Source: Muribaculaceae bacterium
GTDB lineage: Bacteria > Bacteroidota > Bacteroidia > Bacteroidales > Muribaculaceae
NCBI GenBank assembly: GCA_017626045.1
Contig: JAGAJP010000015.1
Location: 1 to 34,629, forward strand
DNA: 34,629 nt
Direction of reading: 5' to 3'
In this document: positions 24,385 through 32,354 of the stretch, piece after piece
Position numbering within the stretch: position 1 is the first letter of the stretch
Layout of the letters: each line of letters opens with the position of its first letter
Position numbers and translations under genes: made by a program
Notes under the pieces: generated by a model
Databases searched by the model: none
What the model saw: the letters and a program-made list of their open reading frames with translations, nothing else
Told to the model about the DNA's origin: nothing

Positions 24385-25698
24385 ATGAAACAGACTTATA
24401 GAACTATGTCGAAAGTCGCCGCGCTGCTGGCGTTGCTGTGGGCATTCGCCTTTCAGACCGCCTACGCCCGTGACTATGAGCCTGACGAGATTAAGAACCC
24501 CAATGTCGCCAACCGCTATGAATATATAGCCGACCCGGAAAACCTGCTGTCGGATGTGACGCGGATGAAGGTGAACCGCCGTCTTCAGGCGCTCCGCGAC
24601 TCCACCACAGCGGAAGTGGCGGTGGCGGTGGTGCCGTCGATAGGCGACTACACCATCGAGGACTTCTCGGAGAAGGTGTTCACGCGCTGGGGACTCGGCA
24701 AGAGCGACAGGGACAACGGCGTGTTGCTCCTTATCTCGCCCGACTCCCGGCAGGTGAGGATTCAGACCGGCTACGGCACTGAGGGAGTCCTCCCCGACAT
24801 CACCTGTGCCCATATCATATCCACCGCGGTGGTCCCCAACATGAAGGAGGATTGTCTTGACTGCGCCGTGGACGCCGCCACTTCTATGATTTCGGAGATT
24901 ATGGCTAATCCGGAATATGCCGAGGAACTGAAGTCAAGTCTCGCCGACAACCACAGCGGAGAGATAGAGTCGCCCATCGACGGCGACGACGTGAGGTCTT
25001 TCCTTGTGGCGGTGGTGTGCTTCTTCTGGATTCTGACACTGATATTCTATATATATGAGAGAATAAAGACCCGCCGGCTTCCGACAGCCGTCGACAAGGC
25101 GCACGCATGGCGCAGTGAGTTGACAGGTTTCGCGGTGCTTGCCGCCCTGACCTGCCTCGCGGGTCTCCCGTTCTATCTCCTTGCCCTCCTTCACTATCGC
25201 AGGGCGCGTTACGGCAATCACCGCTGCCGCGTGTGCGGCGGCAAGACAGTGCGGCTGAAGCCCTCGGAGGCGAAGGCTCACCTCACTCCCGCGCAGCAGT
25301 TTGAGGTGCAGTTGGGGTCATCGGAATACGATGTGCGCCGCTGCCGCAAATGCGGAAATACGGAAGTGTCGGAGTTCCCGGTGCGCAACACTCCCTACAG
25401 CAAGTGTCCCAACTGCGGCACTCGCGCCTATCACTACGTGGGGAAGGTCACGCTTCAGCAGCCCAATTATCAGAGGGAGGGATATGGGGAGTCGGTCTAC
25501 AGATGCGAATACTGCGGACATGAGGACCGGAAGGGATTCCGTATTCCGAAAAAAGATATGGCGGGAGCTTTGGCTGCCGGCGCGCTGCTCGGCTCATTGG
25601 GTAGCGGAAGAGGGGGTGGCGGCGGTTTCGGCGGCGGCTTTGGAGGAGGCTTCGGCGGCGGCTCTACCGGCGGCGGAGGTGCCTCCGGCAGCTGGTGA
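24385..25698 (+). CDS. TPM-domain membrane protein with zinc ribbons
   Basis: A 437-residue protein. The signal peptide (about 1-28) is followed by a TPM domain (about 48-175, with ENLLSDVTRMKVNRRL, DNGVLLLISPDSRQVRIQTGYG and LPDITCAHII). Two transmembrane helices lie at about 205-224 and 248-270, and four CxxC pairs at C281/284, C320/323, C341/344 and C374/377 form probably two zinc ribbons. The C-terminus is a glycine-rich tail. TPM proteins of this YgcG type are linked to membrane or photosystem protein quality control and to acid phosphatase activity in plants. The bacterial role is poorly defined. It ends one base before the stop of the convergent LysE-like gene. Confidence 0.85.
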   Translation: MKQTYRTMSKVAALLALLWAFAFQTAYARDYEPDEIKNPNVANRYEYIADPENLLSDVTRMKVNRRLQALRDSTTAEVAVAVVPSIGDYTIEDFSEKVFTRWGLGKSDRDNGVLLLISPDSRQVRIQTGYGTEGVLPDITCAHIISTAVVPNMKEDCLDCAVDAATSMISEIMANPEYAEELKSSLADNHSGEIESPIDGDDVRSFLVAVVCFFWILTLIFYIYERIKTRRLPTAVDKAHAWRSELTGFAVLAALTCLAGLPFYLLALLHYRRARYGNHRCRVCGGKTVRLKPSEAKAHLTPAQQFEVQLGSSEYDVRRCRKCGNTEVSEFPVRNTPYSKCPNCGTRAYHYVGKVTLQQPNYQREGYGESVYRCEYCGHEDRKGFRIPKKDMAGALAAGALLGSLGSGRGGGGGFGGGFGGGFGGGSTGGGGASGSW

Positions 25699-25699
25699 G

Positions 25700-27193
25700 T
25701 CATTCCCTGCGGAAACGCAGCGACGCCCCCTGCAGCGGAAACGAGACGGTAAGTGTTTGCGAGAGGGGAAAGTATTCCGCCTCTACGTCATGGCGCATTA
25801 TGTCGCCTTCCGCGTCCACCCATTCCACATCGAATACATTGGGAAACGGCATGGGGCGCAGCAGCGCCTTGCGCATCCCGGGACGCCAGGACTCCGCGAA
25901 GGTGCGGGCTCCCGAGAGGTATATCATGGTGAAGCCCCCGTCGCTGTAAGGCTTCAGTGCCACGCGGTAGTCGCCGCCCGGCACTGCGTATGTGTCGTCG
26001 TATGAGTTGTCGAAGAGTGAGTACACGCCCGCTATTCCGTTGCCCTCCCCGGGCAGCGATTCAAGAAGAGCCGCGACATCCTCGAGCGAGTCAGCGTCGA
26101 AGGAGTCCGGCTCTGCGTCCATCTGAAGCAGCGATACAGATATTTCTCCGCCGGGTGCGGGGTTGATTGTCGGCACGGACGTCGCTCCTGTCGGCGAGTG
26201 GAACACCAGCACATCGTGATATTCCCGGTTGCCAGCCGCCACACGCCAGACATCACCTTTGCGCGACACCTGCCATGCGTTGGGACCGCGATAGGGGTCC
26301 ACGCCGTTTTTCGCCACATCCTCGCCAAGAAGAGCTCCGGAGTTGCGGTCGCGGACCTCCACGGTGAGCATGTCGCTGCGGTTGTCGCCGAAGGCGTCGC
26401 TGTGCGCGCCGGGTCTCACCGTCATCACGAAGCCGTGTCCGAGACTGTCGGCAAACTCCGCACTCCATCCTTTCATGGCTTCGTCGGTCACTCTGAATGC
26501 GGCGGTCATGCGGCGCGTGATGCCCGACGGAGCCGGCTTCGGCGCGGAAGCGGCGAGTGCCGTCACTGAGTCGAAGATGCCCACGGCGGCGAATACCAGT
26601 ATTATGATGCCCACGCAGGTGTTGATCATCTTCATGGTGCGCGCGTTGAAGTGTCCTCTAAGTTTGTCTACAAAGAATGTCACTGTCCACCACCAGCCTA
26701 ACGCTCCGCCGATGATTCCGATGAAGCCCAACATATAGTGGTAGAACTTGATGCCCTCTATCACGAAGTTGAATTGCGCGAAAAGTCCGATGATGAGGAA
26801 GAGTATCAGGGGGTTGGAGAAGGTTAGCGCGAAGCCTTTCAGGATATCCGCCTCGCGCGAGGGGGCTCCTTCCTCCGCGTCGGCGCATACTCTCGACGAC
26901 GGTTTCTTGCGTATCACCCAGACTCCGAACGCTATCAGCACCAAGGCTCCGAACAGCTGTATAGGCGCCCGGTTGGTGTTGATGAACTCTTCGATAAACG
27001 ACAGGCAGAATCCTGTCAGCAGACAGTATATGAGATCGGAGATGGCTGCGCCCACTCCGGTGTAGAACCCGGAAAGACGCCCCTTGTCGAGGGTTCTCTG
27101 GATGCAGAATATGCCCACGGGTCCCATCGGCGCCGACACCACGATGCCGATGATGACACCCTTCAAGATCATGAAAAGCAATTCTTCCAGCAT
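25700..27193 (-). CDS. LysE-family exporter fused to a C-terminal extracytoplasmic domain
   Basis: A 497-residue protein. Residues 1-210 are a LysE/RhtB-type amino-acid exporter with six helices and the family motif PMGPVG (22-27), plus GFALTFSNPLILF (120-132). Most LysE proteins stop there. Here a linker (ALAASAPKPAPSG, about 212-224) leads to about 270 further soluble residues with a beta-rich look (VWRVAAGNREYHDVLVFHSP, GDYRVALKPYSDGGFTMIYLSG). I do not recognise this domain. It probably lies in the periplasm and may bind a ligand or lipoprotein. The frame is continuous with no sign of a fused stop. The next gene on the strand, upstream, is the Rieske-like lipoprotein gene, 11 bp away. Confidence 0.8.
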   Translation of the reverse strand: MLEELLFMILKGVIIGIVVSAPMGPVGIFCIQRTLDKGRLSGFYTGVGAAISDLIYCLLTGFCLSFIEEFINTNRAPIQLFGALVLIAFGVWVIRKKPSSRVCADAEEGAPSREADILKGFALTFSNPLILFLIIGLFAQFNFVIEGIKFYHYMLGFIGIIGGALGWWWTVTFFVDKLRGHFNARTMKMINTCVGIIILVFAAVGIFDSVTALAASAPKPAPSGITRRMTAAFRVTDEAMKGWSAEFADSLGHGFVMTVRPGAHSDAFGDNRSDMLTVEVRDRNSGALLGEDVAKNGVDPYRGPNAWQVSRKGDVWRVAAGNREYHDVLVFHSPTGATSVPTINPAPGGEISVSLLQMDAEPDSFDADSLEDVAALLESLPGEGNGIAGVYSLFDNSYDDTYAVPGGDYRVALKPYSDGGFTMIYLSGARTFAESWRPGMRKALLRPMPFPNVFDVEWVDAEGDIMRHDVEAEYFPLSQTLTVSFPLQGASLRFRRE

Positions 27194-27204
27194 AAGCCTT
27201 ATGG

Positions 27205-27753
27205 TCAGTTGTGAATGATGTATCCTCCTCCGCCGGCGCGGTCACACACGTATCGGCGCAGCGCATATTTGTGCTTGCCGTCGAGAGCCGGTCCCGACAC
27301 GGGACTGCCTCCCGCCACCACCACATCGTAGTGCGACCCGCATTTCGGGCATACCGCCTCGAGGTTGCTCTGGTCCACATAGACGCGCACCGTGCGGCTG
27401 CGCTCCACCGGACACGACAGGTCGTAGGCGAGCGGCACGTTGGGCTCGGAGGTGAAGGGGTCCATGCCCCCAATCAGCAGTACGCCTCCGAAACCGGTGT
27501 AGGAGTTGGCGGTATATGGAAAGCCGTCGGGTTTGCGTACTCCCTCGTAGTTGATGAAGTCTCTTGATATACCGACACCCGCCACGCCGTAGGTGTTCCA
27601 CATCCCCGCGCCCGAGAGGTTGATGTATACCGGCAGCGAGGGTATGCGGTCGTCGTCGACCTGCGCGCATGAGCACAGGAGCGGCAGCGACAGCATTGAC
27701 GCCGTCAGCATCCGGATGATGCCTCTGATATATCGGGGAAGGAACCGGGTCAT
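27205..27753 (-). CDS. Rieske-like lipoprotein with altered cluster ligands
   Basis: A 182-residue lipoprotein; the lipobox is LCSC with C29 as the lipidated residue. The C-terminal half has the Rieske outline: AYDLSCPVE (109-117), VCPKCGSHYD (134-143), then GG-P-SGPA and ALRRY. In true Rieske proteins the ligands are C-x-H and C-x-x-H. Here the first histidine position is V116 and the second is C138, leaving C114, C135, C138 and H141 as candidate ligands. It may hold zinc, a differently ligated FeS centre or nothing. It lies 11 bp upstream of the LysE-like gene. An alternative start is M15. The Rieske relation is by pattern. Confidence 0.6.
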   Translation of the reverse strand: MTRFLPRYIRGIIRMLTASMLSLPLLCSCAQVDDDRIPSLPVYINLSGAGMWNTYGVAGVGISRDFINYEGVRKPDGFPYTANSYTGFGGVLLIGGMDPFTSEPNVPLAYDLSCPVERSRTVRVYVDQSNLEAVCPKCGSHYDVVVAGGSPVSGPALDGKHKYALRRYVCDRAGGGGYIIHN

Positions 27754-27766
27754 GAAGTATGGCGGT

Positions 27767-28201
27767 TCAGAAAGGTATGGAGCGGAGCACCTGCGCGAAC
27801 TGCTCTGTCATCTTCTGCATGGGCCCGGAAATCATCGGTCGCAGCATCGCGGGAATCTCGAGGTCTACCTGCGCCATGGCGCGGCTGGTGATGTCGTCGA
27901 CAGGGGCTATCGACAGAAGGAGCGAGAGGGGCACCGGTGTGCCTTCGCCCACAAGACGTATCTTGGAGGGAGCGGTCTTCTCCACCATCTTCAGACGGAT
28001 GGAGCCCACGGGGCCGCCGGGGAGCTCGATGCTGTCGCCGGTGATCTTCACGTTGTCGAACAGCTCTTTCTTGTCGGCGGGGATGCTTTCTGCCGGAACC
28101 TTGTCGAGGAGTCCTCTGAGCGACTCAAGGTCGGAGAGACGGTCAAACACACTCTGCGCGGATGCCTTGAGTGTCACTTCTTCACTTTTATATGTAGCCA
28201 T
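27767..28201 (-). CDS. SRPBCC-fold protein
   Basis: A 144-residue START/SRPBCC-like protein beginning MATYKSEEVTLKASAQSVFDRLSDL, with the start codon at 28199-28201. An open frame extends to 28294 but runs over the end of pyrE and is rejected. The pattern of an N-terminal strand, a short helix (VFDRLSDLESLRGLLD), a beta-sheet (SIRLKMVEKTAPSKIRLVG) and a long C-terminal helix (GPMQKMTEQFAQVLRSI) is typical of the fold, which binds hydrophobic ligands. No catalytic residues can be named. It follows pyrE by 65 bp on the same strand. Confidence 0.75.
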   Translation of the reverse strand: MATYKSEEVTLKASAQSVFDRLSDLESLRGLLDKVPAESIPADKKELFDNVKITGDSIELPGGPVGSIRLKMVEKTAPSKIRLVGEGTPVPLSLLLSIAPVDDITSRAMAQVDLEIPAMLRPMISGPMQKMTEQFAQVLRSIPF

Positions 28202-28266
28202 TTTATTGTCTTGTTTTTGGGGGGTATGTTTAATGTCTTTGTCTTGGGTCTGCGGGGGATAAAGGG

Positions 28267-28914
28267 TCAGAACACGTTGCTGTCCGGCACCCATGCCCCT
28301 GGATTCTTGCGCCAGTCGCGGATCGCCTCAGCCTCCTGATTGTCGATAAACCGGATTTTCTCGGCAACCTCGAGCAGAGTGTTGTAGTTGCAGAGCGAAA
28401 CGATGTTGAGGTTCGCCTCGCGGAATCTCTTCACTGCCATCGGGAACTCATAGTCGAAGAGTGCCGCCATGCCGATGACTTCGCATCCGGCGTTGGACAC
28501 TGCCTCTACGGCGCGCAGCGCGTTGCCGCCGGTGGAGATGAGGTCTTCGACCACCACCACTTTCCAGCCCGGTTTCAGGTTGCCTTCGATGGTGTTTTCC
28601 AGTCCGTGGTCCTTCGGCGTGTTGCGCACGTATGCGAAAGGTAGTCCGGTGGCGTCCGCCGCCAGCAGACCGAATGCTATCGCGCCGTTTGCCACGGAAG
28701 CAATCGCCTCCACGTCGGGGAAGGTCTCCAGGATGAGACGGGCAAGTTCGATTTTGATGAAATTGCGGACATCAGGATAAGACAGCGCCTTGCGGTTGTC
28801 GTTGTAAATCGGGGAGTTCCAGCCGGAGCTCCACACGAACGGACTGTTGGGCTGAAGTTTTATTGCGCTGATATGCAGGAGTTTTTCTGCGAGCAATTTG
28901 TCGGGAGTATTCAT
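28267..28914 (-). CDS. pyrE: Orotate phosphoribosyltransferase
   Basis: A 215-residue PRTase that makes OMP from orotate and PRPP in pyrimidine synthesis. It has FVWSSGWNSPIYNDNRKALS (26-45), SVANGAIAFG, the mobile-loop lysine/histidine segment RNTPKDHGL (97-105) and the PRPP motif VVVVEDLISTGGNAL (119-133). Length is normal. The full promoter is seen upstream on the minus strand, and the predicted mRNA begins with a hairpin. Confidence 0.95.
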   Translation of the reverse strand: MNTPDKLLAEKLLHISAIKLQPNSPFVWSSGWNSPIYNDNRKALSYPDVRNFIKIELARLILETFPDVEAIASVANGAIAFGLLAADATGLPFAYVRNTPKDHGLENTIEGNLKPGWKVVVVEDLISTGGNALRAVEAVSNAGCEVIGMAALFDYEFPMAVKRFREANLNIVSLCNYNTLLEVAEKIRFIDNQEAEAIRDWRKNPGAWVPDSNVF

Positions 28915-28940
28915 AATATAAAGATAATATGACTATATTG

Positions 28941-28972
28941 GGCAGGCTCGGGGCATGCCCTCAATCCCTGCC
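28941..28972 (-). promoter_or_regulatory. 5'-terminal hairpin in the pyrE leader
   Basis: GGCAGG (28941-28946) and CCTGCC (28967-28972) pair around the self-complementary GGGCATGCCC (28951-28960). The predicted transcript start of pyrE is near 28972, so the mRNA would begin with this stem. Such 5' stems often guard against RNase action. No U-tract follows, so attenuation is not suggested. Confidence 0.55.
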
Positions 28973-28978
28973 AAATTA

Positions 28979-29010
28979 CAAAATTATCACTTTTGGATGA
29001 GAAATGCAAA
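28979..29010 (-). promoter_or_regulatory. Perfect Bacteroidetes promoter of pyrE
   Basis: On the minus strand TTTG (plus 29007-29010) and TAATTTTG (plus 28979-28986) are separated by exactly 20 bp, a perfect match to the consensus. The ATG of pyrE lies 64 bp downstream of the -7 box. Confidence 0.85.
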
Positions 29011-29013
29011 TAA

Positions 29014-29124
29014 AAATTGAGAATTGAGAAATAATTTAGAATTTAGAATTGCTCCTCGGAGTTCTCGGAGTTCTCAGAGAAATTCTAAATTATTTCTCAG
29101 TTCTCAATTTTTTTTGTAATTTTG
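29014..29124 (+). repeat. Intergenic repeat element B: 31-bp inverted arms, 9-bp tandem core, promoter box
   Basis: Arms of 31 bp at 29014-29044 and 29080-29110 are complementary except at one position (a G-U pair in RNA). The 35-nt core holds three 9-bp units, CTCGGAGTT twice and CTCAGAGAA once (29055-29081), the last reaching 2 nt into the right arm. The right arm is followed by a T-run and then TAATTTTG (29117-29124), a perfect -7 box for the gene at 29148. It sits between divergent genes, so the T-run after the hairpin is not needed as a terminator for either. Confidence 0.85.
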
Positions 29125-29147
29125 CGAAGTTTTTTTCTGAAGATTGT

Positions 29148-29726
29148 ATGAGATACGTCAGTCATTTGAAAAATGCGTATGGAGATATGGCGCGGGTCGC
29201 CTGTTTTTCCATTGTCTTTACGGCGGTCTGTGCATGTGGCGGCGGTGGCGCCGCGGCAGTCAAGGAGACCGGTCGCGAGGAGGTCGAGGCGTTTCATGCC
29301 GACAATGACATCGCCATGACGGTCCGCTCGCTTGTCGATGCCGTAAGGGTGGGCGAGTCGCTCGACTCGTCGGTGTATAACTTCTCCGGTATCCTTACCG
29401 ACGGGCAGGGTACACCTCTATATACAGATGTGGAGGGGAGTCCCGGTGTCTGGAGTGTGCGCGTCAGCGACAGCGACGAGGCGTGCATCAGGAATCTCTA
29501 TGTCGGCGACCTGATGGCTGAGGATCTCATGAGCTATATCATCGGGTCGCTCGGTCTCAACAGTGCCGACCTCATGACCGCCTACCGCAATCCCTCGAGT
29601 GAGGAGGAGCTGATATTTGTCTATGGCATAGGGAATGTCCGTGTGTCATTCTCCATCAAGCCGGCTGACGCCAACGGCATCGAGGGGTGGCTCATGTCGG
29701 TAAAGGTGGGCAGGGAGGTCTCCTGA
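29148..29726 (+). CDS. Hypothetical lipoprotein
   Basis: A 192-residue protein. A signal region (MARVACFSIVFTAVCAC) ends in a possible lipobox VCAC with C30, followed by a glycine-rich stretch. The mature part alternates short helices and strands (SILGL-type helical piece SYIIGSLGLNSADLMTAYRN, then ELIFVYGIGNVRVSFSI). No family is recognised. ATG 29148 fits the promoter box ending at 29124, giving a leader of roughly 17 nt. A second ATG at 29187 (MARVACF) would give a more compact signal peptide. It converges with the DUF2851 gene across 31 bp. Confidence 0.7.
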   Translation: MRYVSHLKNAYGDMARVACFSIVFTAVCACGGGGAAAVKETGREEVEAFHADNDIAMTVRSLVDAVRVGESLDSSVYNFSGILTDGQGTPLYTDVEGSPGVWSVRVSDSDEACIRNLYVGDLMAEDLMSYIIGSLGLNSADLMTAYRNPSSEEELIFVYGIGNVRVSFSIKPADANGIEGWLMSVKVGREVS

Positions 29727-29757
29727 CCGAAGTCGGCTCTACTACTTAAAAGTAACA

Positions 29758-31044
29758 TCAATTCGCGCTTGCCGTCCGCAGGATGGTATGCGCGAATCTG
29801 CATTTCAGGCATTCGTGGCGGTCGCAGTATTCCTTCCTCAGGTGTATCAGTCCCTGGCTTTCAGCGGCGTCATGCGCCGTCAGTCCCAACGACTGCCAGG
29901 TCCTCACAAGGGCGTTTTTCTCTGCCGGGAGCATCCTGAGCAGGCGGCAGGCGTTTTCCTTCATGTCGTGGTCGCCGTGCAGCAGTCCGTAGGTGTAGAG
30001 TAGGGGAGCCGCCACGTTTATCAGCAATATGTTTACGCTTCCTTCCGACAGTGTCGGGGGCTGGGCGTCCGTCTGGCAGTCGCTGCCGAAAGTCATCCGG
30101 CGGCTCCAGTAGGGGTCAGTTTTCCACTGGAACAGCGGTCTCAGACGGTCGTCGTCGCCGTCGGTGGCGAGTATGCGCTGCAGGAGGTCGGGAGTCGCGG
30201 CTGTGGCGGCGGCGAGCAGCGCGATACGCCGGTAGGGGAGGTTCTGCGGACGTGTCCTCCCGAACTTCCACGCCGCCCGGGGTATGGGGCGCAGGGTGTA
30301 TTTCTGAGCGAGAAACCGGTATTCGCGACACATCAGCTGGTATCTCAGGTCATTCGGATAGAGTGAGGAATCCAGAAGTCCCGCCTGCCCGAAAAAGAGT
30401 GCCTCCATCTGAAGGAGGTTGTCGGTGTGGCGTCTCAGATAGTTCAGGTCGAGGCTCTCGGCGAGCATCTCGAAGGGTTCGCCGTTGAGGCCGAACCCGA
30501 GACCGCGCGCCAGTGTCACGAAGCAGGTGGTGTTCCAGTCGCCGGTGTGTGCCCTGAGTGTCCGCTCTATCCTTGCCGCTTTCTGCTGCAGGCGTTCCAT
30601 CGAGAGGCTCTCCATCCAGTCGGTGCGGTGCAGCGAGTCGAGGGTGCGCAGACGTGTGGCGCACCTTATCTCCGGCACTGTCGACGTGAGATATGCGAAG
30701 GTGCGGTAGAAGTTTTCCGGGAGCGATACGGCAAGCTGTGGAATCAGTTCGCCGTTGGAGCGCGCCACTCGCGTGTCGGAAACCGCCACCACGTGGAGTA
30801 TCACGTTGTCGTAGGCGGGGTCGCCGTCATGGCGGTGGCGGTGCCAGTCGGATGCCTTCAGATGTATTTCCACGCTCCCCGCCCATACATGGTCGCCCAC
30901 CTTCACCTTGGCGTTGAAGAAATCGGGACCGGAGCCGTGGTTGAGTATTCCCGGGTCGAGCACCCGAAGCCGTTCCCCCGTCTCGAGAGTGAGCGGAAGT
31001 CCGAGCATTCGGCTCGTCCACAACAGTTGGAATATCTCCTCCAT
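29758..31044 (-). CDS. DUF2851 family protein
   Basis: A 428-residue Bacteroidetes protein of the DUF2851 family, recognised by its N-terminus (MEEIFQLLWTSRMLGLPL, then ILNHGSGPDFFNAKVKVGDHVWAGSVEIHLKASDWHRHRHDGDPAYDNVILHVV spread over 33-86). The G-x-DF, E-x-H and D-W-H-x-H pattern looks like a nuclease-type metal site, but I know of no proven activity. The C-terminus holds a CxxxxxCxxC cluster (CDRHECLKCRF). It lies 37 bp downstream of the outer-membrane protein gene on the same strand. Confidence 0.88.
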   Translation of the reverse strand: MEEIFQLLWTSRMLGLPLTLETGERLRVLDPGILNHGSGPDFFNAKVKVGDHVWAGSVEIHLKASDWHRHRHDGDPAYDNVILHVVAVSDTRVARSNGELIPQLAVSLPENFYRTFAYLTSTVPEIRCATRLRTLDSLHRTDWMESLSMERLQQKAARIERTLRAHTGDWNTTCFVTLARGLGFGLNGEPFEMLAESLDLNYLRRHTDNLLQMEALFFGQAGLLDSSLYPNDLRYQLMCREYRFLAQKYTLRPIPRAAWKFGRTRPQNLPYRRIALLAAATAATPDLLQRILATDGDDDRLRPLFQWKTDPYWSRRMTFGSDCQTDAQPPTLSEGSVNILLINVAAPLLYTYGLLHGDHDMKENACRLLRMLPAEKNALVRTWQSLGLTAHDAAESQGLIHLRKEYCDRHECLKCRFAHTILRTASAN

Positions 31045-31081
31045 GACTCCGGAAGTGTGGTGGTTGCGTTGCCGTTTACGG

Positions 31082-32098
31082 TCAGAAACGGTATGAGATG
31101 CGGAAGTCTACTGTGGGGTAGACGGGGATTGCCTTCATTAGGTCCATGTAGTCGCCCACCTTGCCGCGCAGGTTCTCGAGGTCGTTGAGCACGGTGCCGT
31201 CGTGGGTGGTCACCTTCGGTGTCCCTCCCCAGAACTGCACTCCGGCGTCGAACGACACCTGCCATTTGCCGTCGCTCGTCAGGGCGCCGCCGTAGCCGAA
31301 GCCCACATAGGGGCGGAAACGGTTCACTATCGCCTTGGCGCTGACAGTGCCGTCCTTGTCGGGCATCATCATGTAGGGGGTGCCGTCCTTGTAGTCGCCC
31401 ACATGCACTCCGAGTTTTCCCATCGACAGGAACTGCTCCTGCATCTCCATGGCGATTTCCGGGTCGAGATAGATGTCGTTGAAGATCGGTTCGTCGATTA
31501 TCTTGTCGATGAAGTCGTCGGCGGTGATGTTGGTATACATGCGGTCATACATGTTGAGGGCGAGCAGCGATGGCATCTCGCTCATCTTGTTGAGGCTCTT
31601 GCCCACGGAGTTGCCGCCGTAGAAGAAACCGGCTGTGAAGTGCCAGTGACGGTTGTTTTTGAATGGATACACGTCCACGAGCACCCGCAGGGTGGTCATG
31701 GTGGGCTTTGACTCCATGTCCACGTCCTTGTCGATGGTCATGCCGGTCATCTCATACATGGTTTTCTGAATCTTGTCAAACCGTTCGTCGCTGATCTGGC
31801 CGTCGGTATAGCTGTCCATGCTGAAGCTCATCGGAATCTTAAACGGGGGCATCCAGTCGAAGCCGACCCTCAGCTTTGCCCAGTCGGTCATGGGGCTGGC
31901 GAGTTCGAGACCGAGGCCCGTGGTGCCGATGTTCGCGCCTATCTCTATGGTGTTGAACACATTGTTGTCGTTCATGCTCTTGAAGAGACTTGCGGCGCCT
32001 TTCTGGATAGGAGTCTGCTGATTTGTTGCCTGCTGGGAGAACGCGGCCGCCGGCATCAGCAGCATCGACAATGCTAATATTCTGACGGGTAATTTCAT
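31082..32098 (-). CDS. Predicted outer-membrane beta-barrel protein
   Basis: A 338-residue exported protein starting at plus 32098 (MKLPVRILALSMLLMPAAAFSQ, signal peptide cut near residue 21). The open frame reaches 32185, but that extension lacks a signal peptide and crosses the promoter. Amphipathic strands (TIEIGANIGTTGLGLELASP, HWHFTAGFFYGGNSVG, RPYVGFGYGG, WQVSFDAGVQFWGG) and the terminal VDFRISYRF, ending in aromatic F, indicate an outer-membrane barrel. No family name is offered. A perfect -7 box (TACATTTG, plus 32174-32181) lies upstream. Confidence 0.78.
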   Translation of the reverse strand: MKLPVRILALSMLLMPAAAFSQQATNQQTPIQKGAASLFKSMNDNNVFNTIEIGANIGTTGLGLELASPMTDWAKLRVGFDWMPPFKIPMSFSMDSYTDGQISDERFDKIQKTMYEMTGMTIDKDVDMESKPTMTTLRVLVDVYPFKNNRHWHFTAGFFYGGNSVGKSLNKMSEMPSLLALNMYDRMYTNITADDFIDKIIDEPIFNDIYLDPEIAMEMQEQFLSMGKLGVHVGDYKDGTPYMMMPDKDGTVSAKAIVNRFRPYVGFGYGGALTSDGKWQVSFDAGVQFWGGTPKVTTHDGTVLNDLENLRGKVGDYMDLMKAIPVYPTVDFRISYRF

Positions 32099-32173
32099 TG
32101 CTTTTTTGTGGTTTTTGTTCTTATTATTGCTTAAATTGCGAAATTTTCGGCTATAAATATGGCATTGAAAATG

Positions 32174-32181
32174 CAAATGTA
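32174..32181 (-). promoter_or_regulatory. -7 promoter box of the outer-membrane protein gene
   Basis: TACATTTG on the minus strand is a perfect TAnnTTTG box, 75 bp before the ATG. No TTTG was found 20 bp further upstream, so the -33 element is weak or absent. Confidence 0.5.
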
Positions 32182-32286
32182 GCAATTTTTTTTCACTTTT
32201 CGCTCATCGGGAGGAAAAAAACATCAAATTCCGCTGCACTCCTTAATAAAATCCTCCTCAATGAGTGTTATAAAGAAGACTATGGG

Positions 32287-32349
32287 CTCCGAGAACTCCG
32301 AGGTCTCCGAGAACTCCGAGAACTCAGAGAGCTTTGAGCTCTCCGACAA
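32287..32349 (+). repeat. Seven 9-bp tandem units upstream of the RluA gene
   Basis: Consecutive 9-bp units CTCCGAGAA, CTCCGAGGT, CTCCGAGAA, CTCCGAGAA, CTCAGAGAG, CTTTGAGCT and CTCCGACAA end 5 bp before the RluA-family ATG. The unit is clearly related to the CTCGGAGTT/CTCAGAGAA core of element B. No inverted arms are seen here. Confidence 0.85.
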
Positions 32350-32354
32350 TTGAA

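Noticed and set aside
30427..31188. 253-codon open frame on the plus strand
   Set aside because: Shadow of the DUF2851 gene on the other strand in GC-rich sequence.
32098..32337. 79-codon frame ending in LREL repeats
   Set aside because: It spans an AT-rich divergent promoter region and ends in the 9-bp minisatellite; the LRE pattern is just the translation of the repeat.
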